Shown: positions 36,138 to 49,077, numbered from the stretch's first letter. The stretch: 64,000 nucleotides of DNA from Paguma larvata (GCA_030068075.1 CM057842.1:40758659-40822658); one strand, 5' to 3'. A program made the numbers and translations. Notes: generated by a model not told the origin, from the letters alone.

Positions 36138-36326
36138 TTTATCTATTTGTCTGTCTATCCATCTATCTATCAAGAGCACATGCAGGGGAGGGGCAGAGGG
36201 AGGGAGAGAAATTTAAGCGGGCTCCATGCCCAGTGTGGAACCCTGTATGGGGCTCATTGTCACCACTGTGAGATCATGATCTGAGCCAAAATCAAAAGTT
36301 GGACCCTTAACTGACTGAGCCCCCAA
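36138..36326 (-). repeat. SINEC, antisense, with a TCTA tract in the tail
   Basis: A (TCTA)n-like tract, then 'gaggggcagagggaggg', 'gagatcatgatctgagcc' and 'gactgagccccc'. 'aattata' flanks both sides. Confidence 0.85.
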
Positions 36327-36603
36327 TTATAAATGTATAGCCTGATAAATTTGAAATCTTTCAGTTTTCCTTCAATTATTATTTTCCTAAACTGAAATTA
36401 GAATAACTGGTAACTTGTGACTTTCCCAGGAATAGCTCCATGGCTTTTACCTGTTAATTCTATGAATATCACTCTATAACTTGCCTTTTTAACCTAACAG
36501 AATATCATAGATATATGATAGCATTTAGATAACAATAAATAAATTACATACTGTATTATATATTACATATATTTCCATAGAAAAGTTTCTAGAAGCGTTC
36601 ATA

Positions 36604-36822
36604 CTTTTTTTTTAATGTTTATCTTATTTTTGAGAGAGAGAGACAGAGACAGAGCACGAGTTTGGGGAGGGGCAGAGAGAGAGGGAGACACAGAATCTGA
36701 AGAAGGCTCCAGGCTTGGAGCTGTCAGCACAGAGCCTGAGGTGGGGCTCAAATTCATGAACTTTGAGATCATGACCTCAGCTGAAGTTGGACACTTAACC
36801 AACTGAGCCACCCAGGCACCCC
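36604..36822 (-). repeat. SINEC, antisense
   Basis: 'ttttttaatgtttatctt' through 'gagccacccaggcacccc'. The TSD 'gaagcgttcatact / gaagtgttcattct' flanks it. Confidence 0.95.
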
Positions 36823-36829
36823 TGGAAGT

Positions 36830-39285
36830 GTTCATTCTTTAAGTGTTTTCCATCAGTGGGAAACATGAGAAGATGTGTGTAATCTTTAATTATTGTTATT
36901 AATTAAAAAGCTAATTATTATATTTAATGTTCTATATATTAATATGTTTATTTTTGGACTTTTATAAGTATGTATTTTTATTGTAAAATAAGTAAAAACT
37001 AATTTAGAATGGTATGCAATAAAAACTTAGTACATTAAAAAATATGTTAATATTAGATTCAAAAGTCATAAGATTATTTTATATTGTTAAGATGTGAATT
37101 TATGTAAGCTATCTAACTTTACCCCCAGAAAATTTGCATGATAACCCCCTGGCTATCATACAAATAAAAGAATTCAGTGAATTCAAAATGACTCATAAGG
37201 CTGAAACTGCTTTCTTGTTCTTATTTCTTATTCATGGAAAAAAAGTACAAAACATGAACGGTTTAGGGATCTAGGTCATTGGCCCAAGATTCTACATTAA
37301 TTTATCTCATAAAAGCACAGAGGATAATCAATCAACTTTGTCAGTCTCTAATGCCATCATCAGAGTGATGATGAGCTACAGGAAATTATAAGCTATTTAT
37401 AAATCTCTTAAGTACCTAGAATATTACTTTGTATTTTATGACTTTAAAAGAATAGGATTTCTTTTTAGGAGCTATATAGTGGCAGGCTGAAAATTTCTAA
37501 CATACCTAGAGATTCATGCATCTATTAGACTATTTGCAACAAAACCACTTTTACCTTTTTTTATGAATTTGAATTAACACATACCTCTTCAACAACATCT
37601 AGACAGTGATTACACATAAGTGTTACTTATTTAATATGCCTCAGATCTCAATGATTATGGTTGATTTTCTTTATTATATTCCACCTAAAAGTTATGAATT
37701 AACAAGAGGGGTATTTTTTGAACTCTAAATTTCAGGGGGGAAAAAGTCTAAAGTTTAGTGTATGGCCATTAGCATTTTTAACTGATAACTTGCTGTAGGT
37801 TGTGCCTTAGAGCATACAAAAGGAAATGCGACGACAAAACAGAAGAGATGAAAAAAAATAGTAAATATGTTGTAAAATAATACGAGGACAGAAAATAAAA
37901 AAACAGATCCCCCAAACTATGAAGTGGTTATCTTCATAATGCAGCCTTGACCTTCTTGAAAGAATGTGTTAGTGTCTCTGGTTTGTGTGCTTAATATTCA
38001 CTAGAAGTTGTTAATGATGGTGGCCCTCCGAGTGGCGACAAGATCCTGAAGTGCCTTAGATGATTAAAGACAAATAAAACCAAACTCAAGTGCCAATTGT
38101 TGACTCATTCCTTAAAGCCTGCACAACGATGTTAGGTGAAGGTGAATGGTGCGTGACTTTTTCAGATATATAAAGTATCTCTTTAGAGACAATGCCTCCA
38201 TGCAGAAGGTTTATAGGATATAATCTCTTGTTGTTTGCATCCTGACCTAATCTAGTTTGTTCATTTTTCCATCATTAGGTTCTTTTTGTAGATACTGGTA
38301 GTTTGCAAGGCTCAGAGGGAGATGCATATTTTAGTTCTCTCAAAACCTGGCTACCAGGTGCCTTGTGACAAGGGGAGTCTTAGGCCGAAGTTCTCTAGAT
38401 GAAAGGTTTACTTGCTGTCAGATGTACACCTGTGCTCATATACATGTGGGGGCGCACACGTGCAGACAGTACACACTCTGGAGTCCCAGAGGAATTGAGA
38501 TACAACTCTGTAAGAAGGCTTCTCTAGCAGCAGGTGGGACGTTCTAGCTTGAAGATTCAGCTATCCTTCCAACTGGACTCAGGAAAGAACTCTCCTTGCA
38601 CAAAGGAGTGGAATCCTAAGCCTAGGTTGCAAAATATTTGTAAGCTGTAGGGCTTGCTTGATTTTTATCCCCTCTTCCTGAAAGGGTATTTGTGTCTGGA
38701 CGAACATCTTTGGTGAATCCGTCTGTATCCTGAATACCACTGGTTTTACTATGAAGCTTTCTGCAAACATCCACAAGCCACCTGATATTTTGAAAGCTAA
38801 TGATAGCCAAAGTACTTGACTTAGCCAGTTCTGCTACATTTGATTAGAAGTTTAGCAAAGTTTCGATTAACACCTTTTGAATATTATCTAGCCACCCGAT
38901 AGGATGTAACAAAATTTCAGTTTTAACATCCATATAACTCACACAGTTATACTGCAAGTATTCTAAAGTAAACTTTAGAAAGTTTAATACTTTGCTTCTG
39001 TAGGCATTTGTAAAAAAAAACAACTAAAACTTATGAATATGGTTGGCTTCAATTAATGAGATTTATTGAAAGTTCTATTTCTGTTACCCTTTGTAATTGC
39101 TACAAACTTAGCAGGATACAGGTCAATGTATTACATACTCAGACACACATTTACTTTAAAAAGTAATTCAGAACATTTAATTTCTGCATTGTCTTTGGGT
39201 GCATGAGGGAAAAAGTGGTATTTAAAGTTTCATTGGCATTCTCCATTTATGCAGAGTACGTTCTTTTGTGGACATATGTGTGAAA
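36830..39285. other. Long repeat-poor interval
   Basis: About 2.4 kb, very AT-rich in its first half. I see no repeat family, RNA gene or exon. Confidence 0.35.
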
Positions 39286-39287
39286 TT

Positions 39288-39420
39288 CATTCATTCATTC
39301 ATTTATTCAGTAAAGTTTATTGAGATTTCCTATGTTTTATGCAGGCATCATAAGGGTAAATGAGATCTGGGTCCTGCGTCAGGTAGGGCGGGCAAGGCAG
39401 GTGCAAAACCAACTCTTGAG
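39288..39420 (-). repeat. L2 3' tip, antisense
   Basis: (TTCA)n followed by 'tttattcagtaaagtttatt' and 'ttatgcaggcatcataaggg', the reversed L2 terminus. Confidence 0.6.
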
Positions 39421-39534
39421 CCCTTGGTTTAGTTTTATAATTAGTGTGTACTCATCAAAATCTCTCGATTAATAAAGCGGATAATCCCATTAAAATCATC
39501 CAAAACATGTATATTCTTAAAATTAGTTTTCTGG

Positions 39535-39758
39535 GGCTCCTGGGTGGCTCAGTCGGTTGAGTGTCCGACTTCGGCTCAGGTCATGATCTCACTTTTCCCG
39601 AGTTCGAGCCCCGCGTCGGGCTCTGTGCTGACGGCTCAGAGCCTGGAGCCTGTTTCAGATTCTGTGTCTCCCTCTCTGTCTATGTCCCTCCCCTGATCAT
39701 GCTCTGTCTGTCTCTCTCTCTCTCTCTCTCAAAAATAAACATTAAAAAAAAGAATTAA
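39535..39758 (+). repeat. SINEC, sense, low divergence
   Basis: Close to the felid consensus. The TSD 'aaaattagttttct' is at about 39519 and 39760. Confidence 0.97.
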
Positions 39759-40325
39759 AAAAATTAGTTTTCTATTTTTTAAAAAATGTAATTGCTAGTT
39801 GTAATCAAACATTATTTATCATTTATTATGCTGTTTTAAAAATAAACCTCCACATTTCTTGCGTATGTTTGATTTTTATCACTGATTTCCAGGCTCAATG
39901 AAACCTATTTACATGCGTTTATGTCATTGGTCTCTTAATAAGGAATAAAGAAAAGAGCTCTTAATTTATCTGGAAATACCTCATCTCCTTTTTGAAAATT
40001 TTTTTTTCTCGACACCAAGTGCAGTTGAAATATGTAAGGAATAAATAAAGAGGAAGTAAACAGAAGGAATAGTATTTAATGATAGGAGAAAAGTAGAGAA
40101 CGAGAAAAATTCTACAAATTGAGCTTTGATCTAATTGCCAGCTGGCTATCAATAGCTCATTTGTTCAAAGCTGTGAACAGTCTTCTGTAATTATAGGTAT
40201 TGTGAAGTAGGGCTGGGAGCTGGGAAAAGAAAAAGGATCCAAGAGGATGCTTTCTTTCATTTAAGAACTCATTTCCTGAAGTTAACCTTTGGTTATAGCT
40301 TAGAAACAAACATCTTAGAATCTCA

Positions 40326-40553
40326 GGGTGCCTGGGTGGCTCAGTCAGTTAAGTGTCCAACTTCGGCTCAGGTCACGATCTCCCATTCGTGGGTTTGAGC
40401 TGGGAGCCTGGAGCCTGGAGCCTGGAGCTCAGAGCCTGGAGCCTGGAGCCTGGAGCCTGCTTCGGATTCTTTGTCTCCCTCGCTCTCTGCCCCTCCCCCC
40501 GCTTGCACTCTGTCTCTCGCTGTCTCTCAAAAATAAATAAACATTAAAAAAAA
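40326..40553 (+). repeat. SINEC, sense, with internal GGAGCCT amplification
   Basis: Normal head and tail, but the segment after the B box is replaced and expanded by repeats of a GGAGCCT heptamer at 40402-40459. The TSD 'cttagaatctc' flanks it. Confidence 0.95.
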
Positions 40554-40969
40554 AAAGTCTTAGAATCTCTTTCTCCCATATGTTGCAGTTCTTAAATTTT
40601 AGAAAGGTTGTTATTTGATAATTTTAGATGAGAATATAATCCATGAATGCTTTCATTCAAATTAGAAGTGATGGAACTTTCTTGGTCGAGACAATTTTGA
40701 ATGGTAAAGTTTTAGACCATCTAGCTGAAGGTATTTTTCCCCTGAAGATGATGTTCCATTACTATATTTTAGCCAGTTCTCCTAGGAAATACTAGTTAAG
40801 ATCTGATGGAATTATTCAGTAGGAAATTTCCCATATTTGTTTCATACATGAAGCAAATTATGATTATTTTGATGTGTTTTATTATAGTTTTATTCTGGTA
40901 GTCAATAAACATCTTTAAATCTTAAAGATTATATTTTTTCCAAATGGTCGTAGTTAATAATTAAGAACA

Positions 40970-41215
40970 GTGGTTCCAGAAACAGATTCCATTGTTTCTA
41001 GATTGAGTTCCATTCCATTTACGTTCAACTCAACATTTTATTTGTAAGACTTTGTGCATCCTGTGTTCCAATTTCCTTGTATTTAAATGGATGCTATTGT
41101 TAGGACATTAGTACATCTACATGAAGAAGATGTGAGAATTAAACAAGTTGTTCATATGGAAAAGCAATTGTGCCACATAAAAATTGTTCAATAAAGATTA
41201 AAGACCGATAGCTAT
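40970..41215 (+). repeat. MIR
   Basis: 'gaacagtggttccagaaac', 'ccaatttccttgtatttaaa', 'gaagatgtgagaattaaac' and 'gttcaataaa' follow MIR. Confidence 0.65.
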
Positions 41216-41293
41216 TATTATTGATATTTCAGTTATTATTTGTTGATGATGACTCACAAAGCAGTTTCTTCCATGTGTGAATTTTGGTAAAAA

Positions 41294-41340
<47 letters not shown>
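41294..41340 (+). repeat. (CA)n microsatellite
   Basis: A pure run of about 22-23 CA units. Confidence 0.97.
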
Positions 41341-41341
<1 letters not shown>

Positions 41342-41344
41342 TTG

Positions 41345-44025
41345 TAGTCAAATAAGTTTATGAAATGCTGAATTAAGTAAAATAATTTTTTCTGTCTTTA
41401 TATGCTCGTGTGCATTGAAAAATTTTCAAAACTGTGTTTAGTAGTGTGTATAGCTTATCCCTGGTTTATTGACCACATAAACTTTCAGGATAAACACCAG
41501 TATAGCTCACAGTGGAGAAGTGGAGACTTTTCAGGTAGGAAAAAGGTCCAGGTCGTTTAGGGTCTGTGGTTCCTGCATCCTTGCAAAGCAAAAACCAGAA
41601 GCGCTCCCCAGACACTAAGACAGATACTTGCTCTACGTAATCCGAACATCAGCTGTCGGGAGAAATACCGCCCATAATGCTGGTTGGGATCCAGCAGTTT
41701 AGGGGAACCCAAACAGATTTTGCTTTCTTGTCAACTGGCCATATGGAGTCCTCTAGGATAAGGCTGGTGAAATGCTTTTGGTGACTAAAACTCCAGAGGT
41801 CTGAGAAGTGGTTAAACAGATTTCTATCTATGTAAAAATTTACTGAGCTGTACATGTTAAGTTTTGTGTGTTTTAGTACATCTGTGTCATTTCTCAATTA
41901 AGAAAAAATCCCTAGATGACTGTCACTGGTATATAGTGTATGTCGTGAGAAATGATTCAGAATCTGACTTCTGTGTTGAGATATAAGATCTTCTTGTCTG
42001 TCCCTGCACTCAAGTGATCTTGAATTTTGGTGGGGTTTTTTTCCCCTTTTCTACATTATGAAAGAATTTGAATTTGATGTCATTGCAGTATCTACTTGCC
42101 AAGAATTTAAGATGCTCAGGTAAATAAAGGGCAAAACAAACAAACAAAAATATTGATTATATTCCTGTCAGAGCTCAACCACAGTATTGTGCTATTGGGT
42201 TGAATAAATGGTATTACTAATACTATTAATATATCCAACATAATTATTAGTTAAAGCTGACATTTTCCAATCAAATCAATTTGCTTCTAAGAAAAACCTA
42301 CATTTCTTTGATCTTCGGCAGGGAAGATGAATTAACTCTCTGAGCAATTCTTTTGTCTTGTCATTTTGGTGACATGAAACAGAGTTCGAATGGATATGGC
42401 CATATCGTACAATATTTCCTTTGTTTTCAGAGCAAAAAGCCATTCACAGTTATTTCAGTATTACTGTGTTTATGACACCCGTAAATTGATTTGTGGTATT
42501 AGCCAAGTGGGGCAATTGAACAAAAGCCTTTGAATTTCTTTGTGTTTGTCCTTTCCCAGTTTGCAGGTGTTAGAGTGATTCAGATCACACTTCAGGCTGA
42601 TGGAAATGTGCTGGGCTTCCTCCGGGTAAAACCTAATTCCTGAATCCAGGAAATAGTTTACCCTCGCCTGACAGATACATGAAAAAGAGTTTTATAAAGG
42701 GATACTTGAGGTCAGAGGGAAGTGAAGGTGACATCTATCCCATCATGAAAATGTCAAATGGCCTTATATAAGACACTTGCTTGTAGCAGCTCAGTGATTC
42801 TTAAGCCCTTTTAGTGTGAAGAGAAAATAAAATTTAAACAATTTCACGTTGCAGCACTGTCCCAGACTATTACACAAATCCATTGAGTTATTTTTAAAAC
42901 TACAATTTGGATGTCGCTGTCATAATACATCCCTTCCTGCTGACTATAATAAAAGTTGCTGGTCTATTTCAAGCTTCCCGAGTAGAAAAATGTTGTTTAA
43001 TGATTTAGCATGCATGAAGTTAATTCTGATCTCTAAAATTCATAGTGTCTGAAAGAACTTAATGCTGTTCTTAGTGAACAGGAATGTCGACACAGCACTT
43101 TTGGGGGGCTGTTTGCATTCCGTGCCTTCTTTAGAAATGGCAGACAGGCTGTCTCTGACATGGCTGCTCTGGGTAAGCTGCTGCCATAGAAATGAGAGTT
43201 TCAAAAATAGCGATGCCTTTTTTTCTTTAGACTTCCTTTGTTGTATTTTCTCCTGGGAAAATCCACCTGAACATGTTTGCGAATAACTATTGACAGAAAA
43301 TGGCAGTGATGTGAAAAATATCACCAAGGTAAAATTTACTATCCCAAACTAGCTGCCTTTTTAAGGTGCTTTTGGTCCATTCCCTACACTGTCGGATTTT
43401 ATTCTTTTTACAGGAAAGTAGGAATCTCTTTATTTTGGAATTCAGGAATATAAATTTGTGGAATATCATTTGCTTAAAGGAAAAAAATGATTTATGATAC
43501 AATGGGACCATTAGAAAACCAGAATGTCAAAGGTTTTGAGTAAACATGACACCATTACTGTCAAGTATAAAAAACAAGTGGTTATTAGGAATGATTATTT
43601 TTCAGAACATATTAACAAGAGCTGAAGACCTTTTTATGCTGACTTTAAAATCATTTGTGTTTCTGTTCAGTTTAGAGTGTCGGCATATATACATAAATGT
43701 AAATAATAATCCAAAGTGACTATATTCTTACCACGTTTTATTCCTCTTTGTCTTCTATACTTTATTAATGGAATTTAACAGACTCCAAATGGAAACGTTA
43801 TATAAAATCAGTGAATTAAGTATCAAAAGCATAAAAACAAGATCAAAAGATATCCAGAGGTTGTACTAATAGCTACCCAGATATAAATGATTACTTTAAA
43901 TTGGTCTTATATTTCCTTTAGTTGGACCATGACATTACAAAAACATAAAGCAATAAGGAACAAATACTGTCTTTTATTATGAACTTGTGCTGGATATGCA
44001 AAATGCATACACTTACATTCAAAGT
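41345..44025. other. Long repeat-poor interval
   Basis: About 2.7 kb. 42300-43330 is less AT-rich and unique-looking, a plausible site of conserved intronic sequence. Overlapping open frames of 67-95 codons match no protein I know. Confidence 0.35.
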
Positions 44026-44057
44026 GACCTCAAAATTCTTTGTATTTATTTTTTTAA

Positions 44058-44269
44058 TCCAAAAAAATTTTTTAACGTTTATTTTTTTTGAAAGACAGAG
44101 CATGCGTGGGGGAGGAAGAGAGAGAAAGAGGGAGACACAGAATCCAAAGCAGGCTTCAGGCTCTGAGCTCTCAGCACAGAGCCCAATGTGGGGTTGAAAC
44201 TCAGGAACTGTAAGATCGTGACCTGAGGCAAAGGCGGATGCTTAACCGACTGAGCCACCCAGGCGCCCC
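44058..44269 (-). repeat. SINEC, antisense
   Basis: 'tttttaacgtttattttttt' through 'gagccacccaggcgcccc'. The TSD 'ctcaaaattctt' is at about 44029 and 44269. Confidence 0.95.
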
Positions 44270-44282
44270 TCAAAATTCTTTT

Positions 44283-44345
44283 TAAATGCTTATTTATTTT
44301 TGAGAGAGAGAAAAAGAGAAAGCAGGGTAGGGGCAGAGAGAGAGA

Positions 44346-44399
<54 letters not shown>

Positions 44400-44524
44400 C
44401 CCAAGCAGGCTCCATGCTGCCAGCGCAGAGCCCAGCATGGGGCTTGATCCCAGAAACCCTGAGATCATGACCTGAACCGAAATCAAGAGTCGGATGCTTA
44501 ACCAATTAGCCACCCAAGTGCCCC
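44283..44524 (-). repeat. SINEC, antisense, with a long GA tract
   Basis: A second copy immediately right of the previous one. It holds a GA run of about 55 bp (44343-44397) and ends 'gccacccaagtgcccc'. Confidence 0.93.
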
Positions 44525-44944
44525 GGGACCTCAGATTTTCTGACTGTAGTTCCAACAGAAGAGGTCTGATAACATGGTAGCCTTAAGGGAGAATTTCTTG
44601 CTATTTTCTGTCTTTGTGTTAAAAGTATGCCAGTAGGTGTTTGTCTACCTTTTGCTAAATAAATCTTACCATACTGGAATATTTTAGGCTTACTTATGAT
44701 TTCAACAGACTGAATAGCCATATTGTAAATGACTTTATTATAGAAATATTAAAACATACCCAAAAATAGAGTAGTTAAAAGAATCCTTACATGCATATAT
44801 TATACAACTTGTGCAATTCTCAATATTGTAGGAATTCTTGTATTCTTTTTTTCTTGTGTCAGTTAGCTACTTCTGTATTGCAAGCCATGTGAAAGCAGAT
44901 TGATTTAGTACAAGAAACATTTGTATTAAATGTTTGTTCTTTTT

Positions 44945-45030
44945 TTAAAGTTTATTGTTCTTTTTTAAGTTTATTTATTGAGAGAGAGTGTGTGTGCATG
45001 CATGAGCTAGTGGGGGAGAGTCAGAGAGAC

Positions 45031-45067
<37 letters not shown>

Positions 45068-45195
45068 CCCAAGCAGGCTCCATGCTGCCAATGCAGAGCC
45101 CAACACGGGGCTTGAACTCGAGAACCATTAGATTATGACCAGAGCTAAAACCAAGAGTTGGATGCCTAACCGACTGAGCCACCTGGGGGCCCCCA
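44945..45195 (-). repeat. SINEC, antisense
   Basis: T-rich tail with a small internal duplication ('agtttatt...ttctttttt'), GT and GA runs, and the end 'gagccacctgggggcccc'. Confidence 0.9.
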
Positions 45196-45284
45196 TTTAC
45201 TGTTGGTCTTAAGTCTACTGTGTCTTTGGGTGTGTAGAGTAGGAAAAACATCTTTTGTCCTTCCATCCTTTTAGGTTCTTGGCG

Positions 45285-46030
45285 GGTCTCTATAACAAAA
45301 GACAGAAAAACGAGAGAAAAGCATGCAAATTATTTAATGCAAGTTTTATATGACACAGAAACCTTCAGAAGGAAATGAGGACCTGAAGAAACATGTTAAT
45401 GCTAGATTTTATGAAGAGCAGAAAGTTGTGGAAAATGTAATAGAACAAAAGGAACCTGGGCTGAGTGTCATCAGCTGTGGAAACCTTAGCAAGGCTTGCT
45501 CGTTCAGCTTCATCTCCCTGTCCCTCAGTCTTCAGATATAAGAATGCTCCCTTTCCCTCCAGGTATAGGGACACACCTCTTCATGCCAGTTTTAGACCTA
45601 CTTCAGGGGAAGGTCAGAGTCCTTCTTGCGCCTGCCCTTTCTAAAATTTCTTCAGCTTAAAATGTCTGGTATTCCAAGGGTGCTGTATTGGCGGGTGGTG
45701 TATCCTGAGACTTGTCGGGTGGTACTGCTGATCTTAACCAGTCTGGACCGATACTGGCACTTACCTGCAGCCGGCCGATCATCTAAGATGGCGGCCCTTC
45801 GCACTTGGTGGCTGCCTGCCTATTGGCCAGAAATTACACAGTGACGAGTAATGTCTCTCATCATCCAGCAGGCTAGCTGAGCAGCTAGAGACAGGCAGAG
45901 AGAAAGAAGGTGCCATTCTTGAGGCCTAAGCTGGGAGCTCATTCTGTCGCTCAAAGGCCAGCCAGATTCAAGAAGTGAGCCTGGAAAAGTTATATGCAAA
46001 GCACGTGGCAACAAGGGGAAAACTCAAGAC
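45285..46030 (-). repeat. Candidate LTR-like element (family not assigned)
   Basis: Starts 'tctctataacaaaagacag' and contains 'gcaaggcttgctcgttcagc', 'tgtatcctgagacttgtcgg' and 'taagatggcggcccttcgc'. Higher GC than its surroundings and LTR-like. The AAGATGGCGGC core is a YY1-type site, an inference only. It resembles the left end of 28445-29060. Confidence 0.4.
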
Positions 46031-46234
46031 TTTTGTCATCCCCACCCTTTAAAAAAATTTTAGAGTATTTTAAATCTATGTCATTTCACCACTAAATACT
46101 TTAGTGAATAGAATTTTATTTTTTTAAATAGAGTTTATAACTATAATAGAAGTCATAGAAATTAACCATACTCTTTGGATCAGAATATTATTACTGGATG
46201 TTACACCCTAATTATCAGTAACAACAAAATTAAT

Positions 46235-46395
46235 CAACTGTCACCTCTAGTAGTAAATGCCATTTGTTATTCTGTGCTAAACATACATTCCCTCACTTAA
46301 CCCTGCGAAGTGTGCTGTAGGGCTAACGCCCTTCATCTGTAGAGATGAGCAAGAGACGTTGGATAAACTGCCCAAGGTCACATGGTAGTGATAAC
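46235..46395 (-). repeat. MIR, antisense, left half
   Basis: 'tgtgctaaacatacattcc', 'tctgtagagatgagcaag' and 'actgcccaaggtcacatgg' are MIR in reverse. The remainder appears at 47095-47160. Confidence 0.7.
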
Positions 46396-47027
46396 ATTTT
46401 GGGATGATGGGGAGGCTACAGAGCCGATGACCAAGAAAGAATTCTTGAAGACGTCTTTGGTGCAAAAAGGTGATTTTATTAAAGCATGGAGGCAGGACCG
46501 GTGGGCAGAAAGAGCTGTGCTGGAGTTGTGAAGAATGGCTGGTTTTATTCTATGCAGTTGGGAGCTCAAGGCAAAAGGGAGGCTCTAGAGGAACTTTGGT
46601 ATGGGAAAGAGGACTCCTTGGGTACCTGAGGCCTTGCTGCTGTCAAGCTGAAGTTGTTTTCCCTCTAGTAATGCTTTAACGTTAAGATGGCAGGGGGTTC
46701 CTGGAAAAACATTACACTCTTTGTCTTAAGTATTTGTCAATGGGCTGCAGGTTATGAGGAGATTTAATTTTACCTGCTGTTACCTTCTTTCCTTTGTTCC
46801 TCATACCATTATGGAGGGGAGGGTGATGTTGGGGCTCCAGAAAACTGAGTCTGTAGGTTTCTGGAGATTAAGCTATTGATAAGATTGTCTTTTTCTTGTA
46901 ATTTACTAAGATATTTGTAAACTTCATGGAGACCCACGACCTGTATGACTGTGATCTCTTTCAGTTGGCCATTTGTTTTCTTTCCTTTCCTTTGTCCTTG
47001 GGCTGCCAGGACTGCCTGCAACACACA

Positions 47028-47064
<37 letters not shown>

Positions 47065-47094
47065 GGGTGCTAGCTTGCACTTTGTCCTCAGCCC
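46396..47094 (-). repeat. Insertion of an unassigned interspersed element into MIR
   Basis: 'gatgaccaagaaagaattct', 'aggtgattttattaaagcat', 'ggtgggcagaaagagctgtg' and 'caatgggctgcaggttatga' recall a carnivore LTR or L1 5'-region read in reverse. Its right part includes an AC microsatellite. Family not certain. Confidence 0.45.
47024..47062 (+). repeat. (AC)n microsatellite
   Basis: A nearly pure AC run of about 19 units, one AAAC interruption. Confidence 0.96.
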
Positions 47095-47160
47095 ACCACA
47101 TGCTCTGTCATCAGTGGTAAGTGATGGCTTTTGAACCTACGATATTCTGACTCTGATTTT
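47095..47160 (-). repeat. MIR, antisense, right half
   Basis: 'cagtggtaagtgatggct' and 'tttgaacctacgatattctg' continue the MIR that stops near 46395. Confidence 0.55.
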
Positions 47161-49077
47161 CATGTTTTTATGCCCTCACTACACATCTTTGTCTCCTGTT
47201 AGCTGACCTTTGGGCCCCAGTATCTTTGCCTGTACTTGGAAGTTGACGTAGAATGGACATAGGATAAGCCAACTTTATTTTCATTCCTTAAAGCAGACGA
47301 TGAATTTAAGTTAAGGGAGTAAGTTTTTCCTAGATTTACCACAGTGGAACTGTTTTAAAAACATCAGAGGACTCTTTGAGGTCATTTTGTAATATTAACG
47401 ATGTATATTAGAGGTATTATGTGTGTGTGTGTGTGTGTGTGCATGTGTGTGTGTGTGTGGAGGGGGAACCAAGAGCTTTATTTCCTTTCTGTTGAATTAG
47501 AACTAGGCCCATGCGGGATGCATGCCTGTCCATGTTTCTGTTCTGTCTCAGAACCAGTATATTCTTAATCCTTTTCATTCTATCATGCTGGAGAAGCTAA
47601 GGCAGTCTGCAAGGGTCAGTTGTAAATGACACTAAAACATCTGTTTTCTTTTACGTTAGATGTCAGAGATGGTTTTCTTCTTTCCAAAGATGAGCTAGGA
47701 TAGAAGGAAAATTAAACCCATGAAAATTCATCGATTCTTTTTTGGATCTGAGTTAATGTCATTAACATAAGCAATCAGACATCAGCTTTATGTGACTGGG
47801 CCTCAAAATATTTTCGTGTTATTTTGTTCTTGTCTTACTGTCATTTCCACCCTAAATTCCAATCATTGCTTTTATCTTTGAGGTCTGGTGTGAGGCATTA
47901 AATTAACATTCTTTGAAGAAAGATAAATGGGAATATAATGTTATTGCTGCTTTACTGTTGCAAAACATAATTACTAAATAGCATGCCCTTTTGCATTCTG
48001 ACAATGAAATTTTGACTGGTATTCCCTTCTCGGTATGAAAGCTGTTTTTGGGCTATCATCATCACCTAATGGAGTCTTGCTTGCAAGGAGTAACATTTTA
48101 ACTTCCAATGACTTTTATCCAACAACGCTTAACATCTAAGTCTCTGGTAAATTGAAGCTAATCCCTGCAGGAGAATAGGTCAGATACAGATTTAACCATT
48201 CCATATTCCGGAAACCGTTGGTGTCATTAGTGTTATGTCTCTTAATTTATAGCCTTATTTTAAGTCAAGGGTTATGAGAATTTCTCATCAAGACTATGAA
48301 GTTAAAACCTTTAAAAGTCCCAAGCCAGTTCATCACTATTGAACAATGAGTGTCTGCAAGTTGTTTTACTATGGCAATTAGAGACCATTGAGCTCACTAG
48401 CCTAAACCAGGAATTAATGGAAATTGAGCCTATAATCACTCATTTGGCCATCTAGTGTTTCTCTTTTCAGTTTCGGTATAGCTTGATGTATCAATCTGGA
48501 AATATGGTCGCCTAACAGCTTCATGATTTTGAAAGCCTTTCTCCTTACTAATAGAGGACAAGATCATTTGACAAATACATGAAATACCCTTAAAGAAACC
48601 AGCATTGAATATTAATGGGACAGAATATTAAGTAATAGATTATAGGTAAAGAGTGACATATAACCATAAATAATGAATCGAGATGACTATTATCAAAGTA
48701 TTTCAAGAAGATAGAAGGAAAAGGCAAATTCAAATGACAAGGTATTAATATTTTCTTGTTTTTTCGACTTAGAAATAGCTACATGATTCAGTATCTCCCA
48801 ACTTTGTACAAATATGCAGAACTCAGTTTTTGTAGTCAACTTTCTGATTTTTATAAATAAGGGAAACTTTCCACATTTTATTTTGTTAATGAGAATAATT
48901 CATTCTATCAAGAAAGTAGAAACTAGGCGCCAATGCAGTGAAACATTTAAGAATATTTCATATTCGCAATGTAAGTTATTTTTCATTTGGGGAAATTTTC
49001 TGAACCACACAAAAATAATTTTTTCTCAATTCCCATTTTTACAGGTGAGTCAAATGAGATCAGAAAAGGCAGAGTAG
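47161..49077. other. Repeat-poor interval upstream of the ATG exon
   Basis: About 1.9 kb with only one GT microsatellite (47420-47458). It is moderate in composition and free of SINE, LINE or LTR traces that I can see. A candidate for conserved regulatory sequence by its lack of repeats, not by any recognised motif. Confidence 0.35.
47419..47459 (+). repeat. (GT)n microsatellite
   Basis: About 19 GT units with one GC interruption. Confidence 0.96.
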
